Shown here piece after piece: positions 38,942-51,135 of a DNA stretch of 64,000 nucleotides. Below the pieces are notes generated by a model. The model made no database searches and had not been told where the DNA came from. It saw only the letters and a program-made list of their open reading frames with translations. Made by a program: the position numbers and the translations under genes. Source of the stretch: Dirofilaria immitis (taxonomy: Eukaryota > Nematoda > Chromadorea > Rhabditida > Onchocercidae); assembly GCA_024305405.1 (NCBI GenBank), contig JAKNDB010000093.1, forward strand, positions 51,793 through 115,792, in the 5' to 3' direction. Numbering within the stretch: the first letter of the stretch is position 1; each line of letters starts with the position of its first letter.

Positions 38942-39393
38942 TTATCCTTTAAAAGCCAGATCATCCACATATTTATGCTTGATGTCTTTCCACAACATTC
39001 CTTTATTATACTGAAAAGTAAATCCCACAGCTCTCTGAACTGGACGATAATGGAAAAAGTGTCGACTCGAGATTTATATAGATTCATACAAGAAGCTGAG
39101 AAAAATAGAACTATCACAAATAAAAATGAAGCCTGTGAAGAAATGAAGATTTTCTATTTTATAGTATATTTCATTCCACATTATTACAAAATCTCCCTCT
39201 GTTCTCAATTTTCTAACATGATCAAATACTTTTACTGTGGCTGGAAATTAAAGTAAATGATTACCTGATTGAAGAGATAATCACCGGTCTTATCAATGAT
39301 CAAATCAGCTGAAATTGCTCCAATTGTTACCGCCAAGAAAAGGGTTGAGAAACGTTTCGTGATAAATCTGTATGCATATGTAGCGAGCTTCAT
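38942..39393 (-). CDS. UQCR10: UQCR10 (cytochrome bc1 complex subunit 9 / QCR9)
   Basis: Small single-pass subunit of mitochondrial complex III. Two exons on the minus strand, 39393-39265 and 39010-38942, joined in phase 0 across a GT-AG intron; about 65 codons against 63 in human. Exon 1: MKLATYAYRFITKRFSTLF with a hydrophobic segment LFLAVTIGAISADLII, matching the family's basic N terminus and membrane helix. Exon 2: YNKGMLWKDIKHKY, closely matching the family ending NEGKLWKHIKHKY, then six residues and a stop. An upstream in-frame ATG at 39417 would add eight residues; I chose the inner one for fit to family length. It is transcribed toward bud-31 and away from rpl-21, which lies 1.7 kb upstream. 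Confidence 0.85.
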
Positions 39394-41095
39394 TACGTAA
39401 TCCTTGAAGTAAAACATTTGAAAATGATTTTTTCGAATTCATTTCAAGAAACATAACTTCTAAACATTGATGTTTCGAAGAGGAAAAATTGTCAACGATA
39501 TCAAAATAATAAAAGATGTAACATACTCAAATATCATTGCAGCTGCGAAAACGAAAATAAAATATATGATACTGTAGTGCCAAAAGAATGATAAATAAAT
39601 TAATTATCTCTTTTTGATACAAGGAAATTTCTAAAATTCTAAGATAAAAAGAACAGCAATTGTTTAGGTCAAAAAGAATAGACGATGTGTTATAATAAAA
39701 TATTGTACAGCATTTGAAGATCCTTAAAAGGGATTTAATAAAAACGAAACAAGTAAAGAAAATGATGCATCTTAACTAGAACCATATTATACATACATAA
39801 AAAAAATATCGATTTTTTGATCTCCCATGAAAATCTCGACAAATTATCACACTCATTCTGCAGAAACATCTCAATAAATTTTACGATTCTGAAATAACAT
39901 CATACGATTCTTGAAGCATAATAGCAATTTTCTGTGAAATATTTCTAATATACTTTTTAGATTCTGAACCTATACCTCACTGATTTTTTTCTCCGGTTCT
40001 ATAAGTTATTTTGAAAAATACAGAACAAAAATTAGTAAAGGGTATATTTTGCTTCTTAGTTCGATAACAATTTCGATAATAATTATATGACATCACAGTT
40101 ATGTATATTTCATTTAGCATACGCTATGCATTTTGCATTTTCTTAATCCAAATATAAGTAATTTTATGCAAGAAAATGTTTTTGAGAAATTTCCGACAAA
40201 AAAAAATAGTATTACTTTCATCTTCTGGAATATCAGATAAAATGCTACACTTAATCAACTCTACAATGTCAAATTTTCTGAAGCATCAAGCGATCGAAAT
40301 CAGAAATGATTTTTTATATTCTATAGACACAAAGGATAATTAAAGATTTTAAAAAGAAAATAAACTTATCGAAAAATATTTTTAAAAAAAAAAAAAGGGA
40401 TCGAAACCTAATCGGGCAACAGTAACCAACAATTTCAAAAAAAAAACGAATATGCAAGAAGGAATCTCATCTTGTATTAATCAATAGTAATAATGTGGGA
40501 TAAAACAATATTTAACGGACCGTCTCGATGCGTGAAATTTCGATGCGCCGGGAATATTGAGGGATTTGGGATGAGATTGATTGTATATGCGGGATGCGGG
40601 GTGGTGGTTTCTTTTTTTGTTTTAAGTTTTTTCTTAACGATTATATTTAATGTCATTTCACGATGAAACTAGTTTAAAATATAGTGATTAATTGATTGTA
40701 TGTTATATGTTTTGTTAGGAGTAATGAATTTTAGTTAATTTTTTACGAATACGTGACATCTTATATGTTCGTAAATATTTTATATTGAATATGTATATAT
40801 ATTCGGAACATATTTATTTATCTCTATGCATAATTGCTGTTTATCTTTTAATCATAAATTGCGGAATATTATAGTAGAGAATATATTGTTAATGCTATAG
40901 TAATAAGTTTTGATTAATGTTTGTAAGTAATATACTTATGCTATATTAATGGTAATTTACATAGATTCAGTATATTTATGTCTGTTTGTGTTTAGAATTA
41001 TTATTTATTTCTATTGCAAAATCTCGATTAAAAAAAATTCTTTATCCACGGGTAATATCTTACTAATTATATTTCACGTATCTAGTTCAGGAAAA
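39394..41095. other. Shared upstream region of UQCR10 (-) and rpl-21 (+)
   Basis: Mostly AT-rich without coding signal. Positions 40504-40620 are clearly GC-richer, with a repeated CGATGCG and a G-rich run (GCGGGATGCGGGGTGG). This is the best candidate for the rpl-21 promoter, possibly bidirectional. TCTAGTTCAG ending at 41090 is an acceptor five bases before the rpl-21 ATG, so the messenger is probably spliced or trans-spliced there. Confidence 0.5.
40510..40523 (+). promoter_or_regulatory. ATTTAACGGACCGT motif upstream of rpl-21
   Basis: One base different from the motif before bud-31 (36340-36353). It opens the GC-richer segment 40504-40620, about 570 bases before the rpl-21 ATG. Function is inferred only from position and recurrence. 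Confidence 0.35.
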
Positions 41096-42189
41096 ATGGT
41101 GAATCCAAAAGGTATTCGACGTGGTACACGTTATATGTTTGCTAGAGCATTTCGAAAACATGGAATTGAACCGTTGTCAACATTTTATCGAACGTACAGA
41201 CGTGGCGACATTGTTGACATCAAGGGAAACGGTGCTTTTCAGAAAGGTATGCCTTTCAAGGCATATCATGGGCGAACTGGACGTGTTTTTAATGTTACCA
41301 AACACGCTGTAGGAGTGTTAGTCAACAAACGTGTCAGGTTATTTTCCATATTTCTACTTAATAGAATCTTTCGTTTCTGGTTTTTTTTCTTTTTTTTTCA
41401 AAGTGTCATCTCCAATAACTCTGCAGATTATATCGAAAATACGCTATGTTATTTTTATGCGATGACTATGTTCTTCGTTGCATCTGATCGTCTTTTATTT
41501 TTCCCTCCAAGAAAAACATGTGAAATGGAGAGATGATTTATTAAATTCAGGATTTTGAAAAATTTGAATACTTGAAGAATTATCGAAGATTCAAAAATCA
41601 TAGCACAACGAGGGTTGATCTTGTTTGAAATTGCTGAGGAAGATTGATTTTTCCTTTTAAAATTCATGAAATTTTTGCAGGAACCGCATTATACAAAAGC
41701 GTATCAATGTCCGTATTGAACACGTGAGACCGTCGAAATGTCGTCAGGATTTCTTGAACCGAGTCAAGGAAAATGAGGAGAAAAGAAGCTGGCACGTATA
41801 ACTGGTAAAATGGTACCTATCAGAAGAAAGGTGGGTCTAATTTTCATTCTTTATTTCAAATTTAAATTGAGAAAAGGATATATGAGTTTGATAGAACTTT
41901 AATTTCAGAAAAATAGAAGAAGACTGAGTTTTTTTCCTTTGTTTAGTCATGAAATATATAAGGATAATTATTTTCATTATTTTAAAAGTTTTTTATGTCT
42001 TTTTTATCTCTCGCATTAAGAATTTCTGTATTTCTTTAATACATCCTCTCTCACCTTATTTATTATCTTTAATCATTTGATTATTTTGATCGATTTCAGC
42101 CAAAAGAACCGAGGAAAGCTCACTTAGTGAAGACACGTTCCAATAAACCTCAACTACTTTGTCCAGTCAGATTTGAAATTATTGCCTGA
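41096..42189 (+). CDS. rpl-21: 60S ribosomal protein L21 (eL21)
   Basis: Large-subunit ribosomal protein. Exons: 41096-41337, 41681-41830, 42100-42189; about 160 codons, the usual length. It starts [19 protein letters not shown] and continues [19 protein letters not shown], then [18 protein letters not shown], all eL21 hallmarks. Exon 2 has [19 protein letters not shown]. Exon 3 reads [13 protein letters not shown] and ends FEIIA. One A is missing from the run at 41786-41787, so the literal frame stops at the next TAA. With that base the frame runs through [15 protein letters not shown] into exon 3. The short introns and the acceptor five bases before the ATG fit a highly expressed trans-spliced gene. 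Confidence 0.96.
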
Positions 42190-42754
42190 AGAATCATCCA
42201 TCGTTTCGTTGTTTGTTATGATGGCATTTGAATAAAATTTCCGTTATCTTTTTTCTTTTGTTTCAAGCACTACAAGTTATCTGCGTAACGTTCGCAGTTG
42301 TGTTATATAATCAATAGGCTAGCTTCAAAGCTTCGGTTTTATATTACAAGTTTAATAATGTGAAATAAGACAAGTAATTTGTATCGAAAATAAGATTGAT
42401 TACGATATATTTGCATAGAAACTTCATCTTGGCACATTTTGTTCTTTACGCGTAATTTAAAGTGAGCTTTTCTAATCTTTTACAAGAACTTAGTAGTTGA
42501 TGAGATTTGCAATAGCAAATTGCAGTGAAGAATCGGTGTTTGAAAGATTTTATTTGAAGCCCCAAATAATTGTTGTTGGTCGAGATTTCGAGTACAGTTT
42601 TATTACGTTTTAACTTGATAAATCTATATTCTGGATAATTTCTGTTGTCTTTGTTACATCATTTGTTTGTGTTATATGTTATTTATTAAGAAATTAATTA
42701 TTTTTCCAAATTCTAATCTGATGTCGATAAGTTTTTAAGTTGGAAAATATAGTA
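42190..42754. other. rpl-21 3' end and prp-3 upstream region
   Basis: AATAAA at 42231-42236 is the probable rpl-21 polyadenylation signal. The remaining 500 bases carry no coding signal. A GTTTTTAAG acceptor near 42738 precedes the prp-3 ATG. The two genes are in the same direction 565 bases apart, so an operon is possible but not shown. Confidence 0.55.
42231..42236 (+). terminator. rpl-21 polyadenylation signal AATAAA
   Basis: Canonical hexamer 42 bases after the rpl-21 stop codon. Confidence 0.7.
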
Positions 42755-45700
42755 ATGGGTGATCGCAATGTGGAGAAATTGATTCGAAAATATATTGATA
42801 AACGGGATGATAAACTTGTCGATATTGTGGAGCGATGCCTACGGAAGGGTTACGATTATGAAAAGATGAGGGATCGTGTCGGCGATCATATGCGTGATTC
42901 AACCGCGCGAAAGCGTTTGATCGATGCGCTTTCCGATGCATTTCCACAATTTGCCCGAAGACGGAAACACCGAGTATGTATTTTTATTTTATTTCTTTCG
43001 TTCCCTTGATAGAGATAAGCGTATTTCCTAGGCAATATCGTCGTTTACAAATCACTTTTGGTGGAATAGAATATTTTGCTTGTAGAATCCCAAAATTTTT
43101 GAATTTATTGGTTCTTTATCTGACTCTTCTCAATGCATTTGAATTTCAAAGTTGTTATATTTCTAATTTCTTGCATTTATTAACAGTTTTTAGATTATTA
43201 ATTAATAATTCATCGATATCTTACGATGATGAATTTACATTAATTCATGTTTTCTTGGTTTAGTTGATGTATGATTAGTTTTCAGCATAAACACTAAGCT
43301 ATCATTGTTCCTGAATCGTTTCTTGATCTTTTTAATCGCTCCATGGAGTTTGGATTATCATCTTTTTGTTTCACTGTAATACGATTTTGGTCGTTTGAAG
43401 CTAAAAGAATTTCATCATAAAATTTTGAAATGATGAAGTTTTGTGAATTTCAGTTTGAAGAAACAAAAGATACTAAGGAAGATGGTTCACTCAAGAAGCC
43501 TAAACTTGAAGAACGATCAGATTCTCTTCCAGCGCGAGCTACACCAATCATCACTAAACCGATATTATCGAATACTCCTCTTATTAAAGCAGAGCCAAAG
43601 AAATCAGATGAAATTACGGAAGAGGTAAATTTACAGTTATATTAAGAAATCAGTTTTAAAAGTTGAAAATACGCTATAAAGACATCCAGTCGATAATTTA
43701 ATTCAAGAGTTCCAAGGATTAGTAATTTGTTTATGATATCAGTGTGTTGACTTTAAGCGTATTTATAGTCTGTTTGTGATTGCTTGTCGTTGTCAACAGA
43801 AAGGATACAGACGAAGACTAAAATGCAGTAATGTAAACAGTGATTTTCTCGTCAGTAATGTTTTGTCGTGAATCCTAAAACTTGTTAAAAATGAATTGCA
43901 TTACAATATCATGTACTGAATCTACATAGATTTTCAGGAGCTCAAAAGTAAGGAACTAATGTATCAAGCTCAAATGGCAATTGAGGAGCGAAAGCGACAG
44001 TTGAATCTTACAGCAAGACCTGGCATCGTAGCGCAAGCTGTGATTTCGAAGGCATCAAAACTAAATACAAAGGAAGCTAGCATGTTTATGAATTACTCAA
44101 TGGAGAAAATTAATAGGTTCAGCAATTGTCTTCTTCTCGACTTTTTTTTAAGAAAAATATTGCCTTTACAAAAGTTTGAATTTGTATGGTAATCCGAATT
44201 TCGCCCAAATCCATACATTTTTAGGGTGAAAGAACTGAAAGAAAAATTAGCACAACGATCGGCAACAGTTGCACAGCTGATCAGGAAGGAAGCGGGTAAT
44301 GGAGTACTTTTAAAAACAAAGCCAACCGATGAACCGGAACAGAAAGTTGTCGAGTATTTGGACCCCCGTATTAGGTTACTTCATAATGTTTTACTGTGTA
44401 AATGTAATTAATATACCATTCTTAGAAGTAGAATCATTTCAATAGCTTAAACATAACTTCCAATCGTTGCATTCGTTTCTATATGTCGAAGATGAGTTTA
44501 ATTTTGGTTTCAGTTTAAAATCTGCACAACGAAAACAACGCAGTATTGTTTTCCATGATAAAGGCGAATTTGAAAAATTAGCCCAACGTGAGCGAGCCAA
44601 AGCTCGTTTAGCAATTTTGCAAGCAGAAATCACACAAATAGCCAAGAAAACGGGAATGTCCTCATCAGTAAAATTGGCTATGCTAACTCCGTCATCGTCT
44701 GCGGTATGTTGACCACATTAACTGATAAACAACGCTTCTTGGAAAGATGAGAAAAGAAAATGATTCATCATTTCTCCTGAATTTTCTTCGGAACTGATAC
44801 CGCATCCAGGTTATTTTCAAGTTTAACTAATTAGGTCTTTAGGTAAATGATGTTCCAATCGTAGAATGGTGGGACGAAGTCGTATTAGGTGGTAATTATG
44901 ACATGATACCTGATGAGAACATTGATTTCGACAATAAGTATGTGAAAACAATCACAAATCTGGTGGAACATCCTATTCAACTCAAGCCTCCTGATGAACC
45001 TCTTCAGCCGCAATATCTTAAAGTAAGTAATTGATGCTCTTTATGAATGAAATTTTTTTATGACTATTTTTTACGACTTGATTTTTATGTACTTTTTTCG
45101 TTTTGTTTGTATTTAAAAATTCTTTTTGTTTTATTCAAGGTTTATTTGACAAGTCGAGAGCGGAAAAAGATTCGACGACAGAATAGAAAAGAAGCACAAA
45201 AAGAACAAACAGAGAAAATAAGGTAAATTTTATTCATTAAAAATCTTTATTTCTTGAAAACCTATAATAATTTCTTTTTTTTCTGTTTTGGGTTTTGAAT
45301 AATTTCATTGTTTCCTTGAAAGTTCTCCAGGCAAATTTTTTCTTCAGGTTAGGTTTAATCAAAGCTCCAGAACCGAAAGTTAAATTATCAAATTTGATGA
45401 GGGTACTGGGTTCGGATGCTGTTCAGGATCCGACTAAAGTTGAAGCTCATGTACGTAAACAAATGGCTGATAGACAGCGTAAGCATGAAGCGGCAAATCA
45501 ACAAAGAAAACTCACCAAAGAACAACGATCGGAAAAGAAAATTCGGAAAATTAAGGAAGATACTTCATTAGCTGTTCACATGACAGTTTATAAGTTAGTT
45601 TGGTTGAAATTTCATTTAATTATAAATAGAAACATCAAATTCGTTAGGTGCTAAGATTTAAAGTTTGAAGAATTGAGTTATTTTCACGTATTTTATTGTA

Positions 45701-46735
45701 ATGGAATTACATACTGTAGAAATAATATGGTAGTATGTTAAAATTTTACTCAAAATTTTTTCTGAAATATGAGAGATAAATAGATTCGTGCTTTTCAGGG
45801 TTAAGTCTTTGACTCATCCAGCAAAGAAGTTTAAGGTTGAAATGAATGCCAAACAACTTCATATGACTGGTTTAATTCTTCTGCACAATAACATCAATCT
45901 TGTAATAGTTGAAGGCGGTATGTTTGACATTTAGTGAATTTATATGTATTGGATTAACAGTCATATAAAATTTTAAATTTGTTTATTTTAGGACCAAAAC
46001 AACAAAAAGCATTCAAGAATTTGATGTTGAATCGAATCAAATGGGGGATGAAATTATTGGCCAGAAAAAGAAGCTGAAAACAAGGATACGCCTGGTGAAA
46101 GAAACGATTGTTCCTGGTCGGTGAAATTTTCTTTAGATGTGGAAATTGTAAGAACATGAAACTTAAGAGACCAAAAAAATTCATGAGAATATTGAATTGA
46201 AAGCAGCAAAACATCTGCTCTATTTCTACCTTGTTGTAACTTTTCTATTATTATGGAATTTCCGCTCATTTTACATAGATTTCAATTCTTTTAAATTGAT
46301 AAAAATCATCTATCAGTCTGTGACCGTTTCATTTTTCTCAGCTTGCAAAAGCCTTCATTGAATTAGTTCATGAAGTTCATTTTTAGTTAAATCTGAGAAA
46401 ATATTCTTTCGAATATTTTAAAACTTTTCGTGCAGCTTTTGAAGCATGGAAAGATCTACTTCGAATTGATGAAATACAATGATGAAGAAGATATATCTAG
46501 ATATTGTTAAAAAATATGATAAGTAAGATGCATATATTCATTTTTATTATTTTTTTAAGTTTTGAATTTCCAGATTTGGGAAGGTATTCAAAAACGACGA
46601 AATTTTGGTGAAATGAAGTGTATGGTTGCTACATTAGAAAAGCAAGCAAGAGAGATTTTGGAAAAGTATGAAGTGGCACACTTGTGGGATCTCGCTTACA
46701 GTACTTCACTTTTGGCTGATGAAACCAGCACCTAA
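42755..46735 (+). CDS. prp-3: U4/U6 snRNP protein PRP3 (PRPF3)
   Basis: Component of the U4/U6 particle needed to build the tri-snRNP. Exons: 42755-42973, 43454-43624, 43938-44116, 44225-44374, 44514-44703, 44843-45022, 45140-45222, 45348-45593, 45799-45917, 45992-46120, 46574-46735; about 609 codons (human 683). Residues 1-73 fit the PWI-type N-terminal domain. The PRP3 domain shows [18 protein letters not shown], then EWWDEVVL, then [20 protein letters not shown] and [18 protein letters not shown]. The C-terminal DUF1115 part has [15 protein letters not shown] and the final IWEG...FGEMK, then HLWDLA. Two single-base slips occur in the tenth exon, at the G run 46043-46047 and near 46057. Both sides match PRPF3, so the gene is probably intact. 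Confidence 0.95.
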
Positions 46736-47716
46736 AATCATTATATCTAAGATTTATGCAAATTGTTGATGTTTGAAAAACGTGCTTTTGAACTTCGGGT
46801 GTATTTATGTATCGAGAGAAGACCGGGAAAGCATTGGAATATTGTTTGGATTTGTTTTATAAATGCAAAATTTAAAAGATATTTTCTTCTTTTTATGTAA
46901 AAATTGTTATACAAATTGTTCTATTCAATTTTCTCTTTTGCGTTAAAAGCAGCCTTTGCAGTATTCTCTTTTTTTTCTTGTATTTAGTGTTTTTGAATGA
47001 TTGTTAGGTTCAAATTTTTTAGCCTAGCATTAATTCTCGTAAATTACTGCTGCATTGAATAATGATTTTTATGCAAATTTTAATTTAAGGTAAATTATTC
47101 GATGAATATTATATATATCATTTGTATGTGTTGTTATGCACTTTTATTCTTGCGTTTCAAAAGAATTCACAAGAATAATATCTATCGAATGCTTGCTTTA
47201 CATGTTACATGTTTTTGTTCTATAATAGAATATGTATCCTGTCCAATATTTTCAAATAAATAATTTCGTCCAATTTGTTTCACGAGCTTTTCTATGGTAA
47301 TATGTGAATAAGTTCCTTTTGCTTAAACTTTTGACCAAGTTACATGGCAAGTAATTACGTGAACGATGATTAAGATAAAAGGAGAGATCTTGAGTTTGAT
47401 GGATTAGGATATCTTGTAGCGTAAGTTCTCTTATCTCTTAGATAAAGTGAAATCTTTGATTCACTGGCTTTAATGTTCAGTGGACACTAGCATTAATAAT
47501 TTATCTTGAAATTTCATGGTTTATCTTAGTAAAAAATAAGATGAAGCGAACTTCTAAATCAGATTGCTAAATCTTAAATTAAAATCGGCTCGGTTTCCCA
47601 TAAACTAATGAGTACTTCAGCCAGAAACAATCTTGCGTTTATAGGAGCGACATTACGTCTATTATGATAGTGAGAAGTATTTGTTTACTAAGATTTTTAA
47701 AAATTTTAGAAGCAAA
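46736..47716. other. Intergenic, prp-3 to the unnamed gene
   Basis: AT-rich, with no exon or motif I can support. An AATAAA near 47257 is too far from prp-3 to assign. A TTTTAG acceptor near 47710 precedes the next start codon. Confidence 0.5.
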
Positions 47717-50700
47717 ATGAGAAACAGAATTGACGTACCAAACATATTAAATGAAAAAGTAAAGCAAATGGATGATGAGGTGGAAAGATTGAGGAAAGTA
47801 CTGCAAGCAAAGAAGCCGTTTTAGAAGATGTACTCTGTTCTATAAATCAACTTCCTAGGCATCCGTTCAATACGATCTTAATTCATGTGAGTGTTTTTCA
47901 TTACATGATGTTTTTCATTATATGATAGAAATAAATAGGATATTTGTACTCTTGATTAATTCAACTTACATATAACATTTATGATTATAGAGATATCATT
48001 TTCTTGACACAATATACAAATAGGCCTGACGAAAAATTTCCTTCACTAAACTGCACTGAAATGTAGGCTTATCTAAATTTGATGAAATTGACAATAAATG
48101 CTTTTTATTGCACATACTGATCCTTTCATTTGTTGTAGAATGTCTTAAAGTCAGAAGTGAAACAATCAGGAAGTACTAATTTGGATGATTTCAAATGTTG
48201 CATTTCTTGGAGTGCATTATTTCTAGAGAATATTTGCATCGCCGTTGAAGTGGAAAACGATACACACAATAGTATGTCAGTTTTAATCTAAAATATTTTT
48301 TATTAATTTCTTAATAAAGTCTTCATTTGTAATAAATGATTAAAAATAGTTCAGGAAATTGATTAACTGCAATTTCACGCAGAATTTTTGTTTAATTTCC
48401 ACTGCATGAAAGATGCTGAAAAAAGTTCAAATATGCGAATAGTTAGATCATCCATATTCTTTTGTTATTTTGTATTAGAATCATTTTTTTATGACTTATT
48501 TCCTTTACCTTTTTTACGGTTTCTTTCATTTTTTTCTTGAAATTTTTCATATAATTCTATGTATGAAAGAATTATATCATTTGATAATCACCTCAGCTAT
48601 CAGCTTAGATCATTGATATAGTTATACTTAAAAAATTCTAGCACATTTGGCTTTAGAAAGAGTTGATAAATTTTCTTATCTCTCAGATATGTTTTCTGAT
48701 GTTGTTATAGTGATATATAATGATGGCTGCAAAGCTGATATTAATTTCATTGATATTAACAGAGTGAAGATGTTTGTAATTTGTACAGCTCACTTTAATT
48801 AACAGCAAAGGATGTTAATAAATTGACTAGATTATCCTCTCTAGATAAGTTGCATATTAAAATTATGCATTTAATATCTTATTATAATATCCCTGATCGA
48901 TTAACGTTATTTATCGGTTCATCATTCATAAGGCTTATTAGAATATTTGGATTATTATTATTATTATTATTATATGACAAATGGTTTGGCCGATAAAATT
49001 ATCTTTACCGGTAATTATAATCATAGCAGTACTACTGAAGCAAGATGCGAAAGAGACTTTTAGACTTGAAATTATCAAAGTAATTAAGTGACATGGCAAT
49101 TTCAGTTTAAAATTTTCGTCTAAAATTTTTGAATTCTTAGAAATTTGATTGAAATTTAGCAAAAGGTTGATCAAAAAAATTAATAATTTTTCATGGACTT
49201 TTTTATTAAATCTTAAATTTCTGAAAATTCATAAAATTTCAATTTCTTTCTAAATTTGATTTTAGATTGCCATCATGTGCTGCTGTTTGCAATCATGATC
49301 TATCAGATACAACAACTATCATTTTCGATGATTTACTAACAGCTCAGTATATTCCGTAAGTATATTTCAAAAACTTTGTTCTAGCAATAAGAGCTTGTTT
49401 AGTTCCAAAGTTTTTAGTAGAAGCTGTGTGATAAGATGAAAGTTTCATTATTCTAATATTCGAAATATGAAATTTTCAAGAAAAAAGATTGCAATGAAAT
49501 AAGTACCCATTAAACATGCATGGTTGCGAAATTTATGTTAAGACATGAAGTGTCAGCGAAGCAGTTTTATAATAATTTTAACGATGTAAAGTTAATATGC
49601 TTCTTTAAAAAAAATGTTTATAACTGTAGCCAAATAATTCGTTATTTTCAACAAACAATTCTCATACATTTTCATATAAAAAATTTTGATATTTAAATGA
49701 ATGCTATTCAATTTTTTATAACGAATTTTTTGAAACTTTTAAAATTCAAAGATAGATTGAATATTTGAGCGATAAAACCATCCTTGCATAATTTTAGGCC
49801 TAAAAGTAAGCGAACATTATTGGTTAGTTTTCGCAAAGGACTTTTGCTTAGCAAGCAAATAATACTGGTATTAGATTGTGATTTTATAACCGTATCAGAT
49901 TCATACTCGGATTTGGCTATACTATCCTTTTTTCCTTCAAACATTCGCAGCAAACAAACGCGGATTGTAAATGTTCTTGATCTTGATAAGCCGTTACAAA
50001 ATTTTGCATTGTCTGAAATGGATAATCTCTCTTTGAAAGGTTTCTTTTATTTTGATCTTTATTGCTTCTATATTAAGGCTTTCATAAGTTTAGGATTGAA
50101 ATTTTTGTCTCTTTATAGCTGTAACAAAATAAATATTCTACTTTAAATTTTCGTCTATTTCGTCAGTTTGTTACTACGAATATTCTATATTAAGGCATAT
50201 GATTATTAAATAAAAAGGATTATTTGTTTCTTCAGATTTTATCCTATTTTCATTCAAATCGATCATTATTGTCGGAATGTGTTTGACTTATGTTTTTAAA
50301 TTTATTTTGTTTTTGATAAAATTTCAAGATTTCAGAAGGTTTGAAATTATATCAATGCCTTTATGCTTGTCACTTCTCTAAACTGCTCAGTATTACGCCT
50401 TCTCATTTGCGTAATATTCTTTGTAACATCGGAAAATTTAGAGAAGTAGATTTTGGTGTTTGGCAACTTTTCATCGGTAAAGCGGATACGATATGGAGTA
50501 ATTTTATTATTTATAAAAATGCGCTATTTATGGAAGGTTTATCATATCAATGTCGACTTTTTTCAAAGTGATTTTTTCTTCGGTCGAAAAATTTTATTCA
50601 ACAAACATTTCAGGATTTTGAATATTCATCAAATTTTCTATTTTGTGTAATCATATTGGTAAATTCATATCGAAATACTTTAGCCATATTAAATCGAAAT

Positions 50701-51135
50701 TCAATTCCATAGTTTAAAATACTGAACTTTTGAGACACATGTGTATTGTCTTGGAAATATTTAAATTTGAATTACTACTGAATACTCTATTATTTTATTC
50801 AAGTATATGCACCATTATTCTTTATAATGCATTTCTTTAATTTGTAGAAATGAATGTGATATGCATCGTATGATAGAAATTCTCAATGAAAACAATGTAA
50901 GTTTATAAGATTTTTCGTTATATGTATTCGGATTATTGATGAGCATAACTCTTACTATCGAACAAATAATAATATGTTTTCGAAAAAGCGAATTATAAAT
51001 ATTCGATATTTCACTTTTCAAATTTTTTCTCGCAATCTAAACTAGGAATTAATTTGAAATTTTAATTCGCTGCTAAAAAGTTTGCTTTGATTTTTCGCAA
51101 ACTTTACGATTAAATTGTTGCAGCAGAATCATTAG
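47717..51135 (+). CDS. Unrecognised multi-exon protein with short N-terminal coiled coil
   Basis: I do not recognise this protein. Exons I can support by open frame and GT-AG signals: 47717-47886, 48139-48271, 48642-48773, 49266-49355, 49798-50039, 50336-50536, and less surely 50848-50896 and a last one near 51124. Exon 1 has a heptad-like stretch (LNEKVKQMDDEVERLRKVLQ), then EAVLEDVLCSINQLPRHPF after a one-A slip at 47809-47811. Later parts are mixed alpha/beta in look, without repeats or membrane segments: ISWSALFLENICIAVEVE, LVSFRKGLLLSKQIILVLD, LAILSFFPSNIR, KLYQCLYACHFSKLLSIT. Exons 2-3, 4-5 and 5-6 join in phase; other joins need an undetected indel or a different boundary. The total is about 330 codons. 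It is likely a fast-evolving nuclear or cytosolic protein, but no function can be assigned. Confidence 0.55.

Noticed and set aside
42190..42754. rpl-21 and prp-3 as an operon
   Set aside because: Same direction and 565 bases apart, but rpl-21 has its own polyadenylation signal and there is no spliced-leader evidence in the sequence alone.
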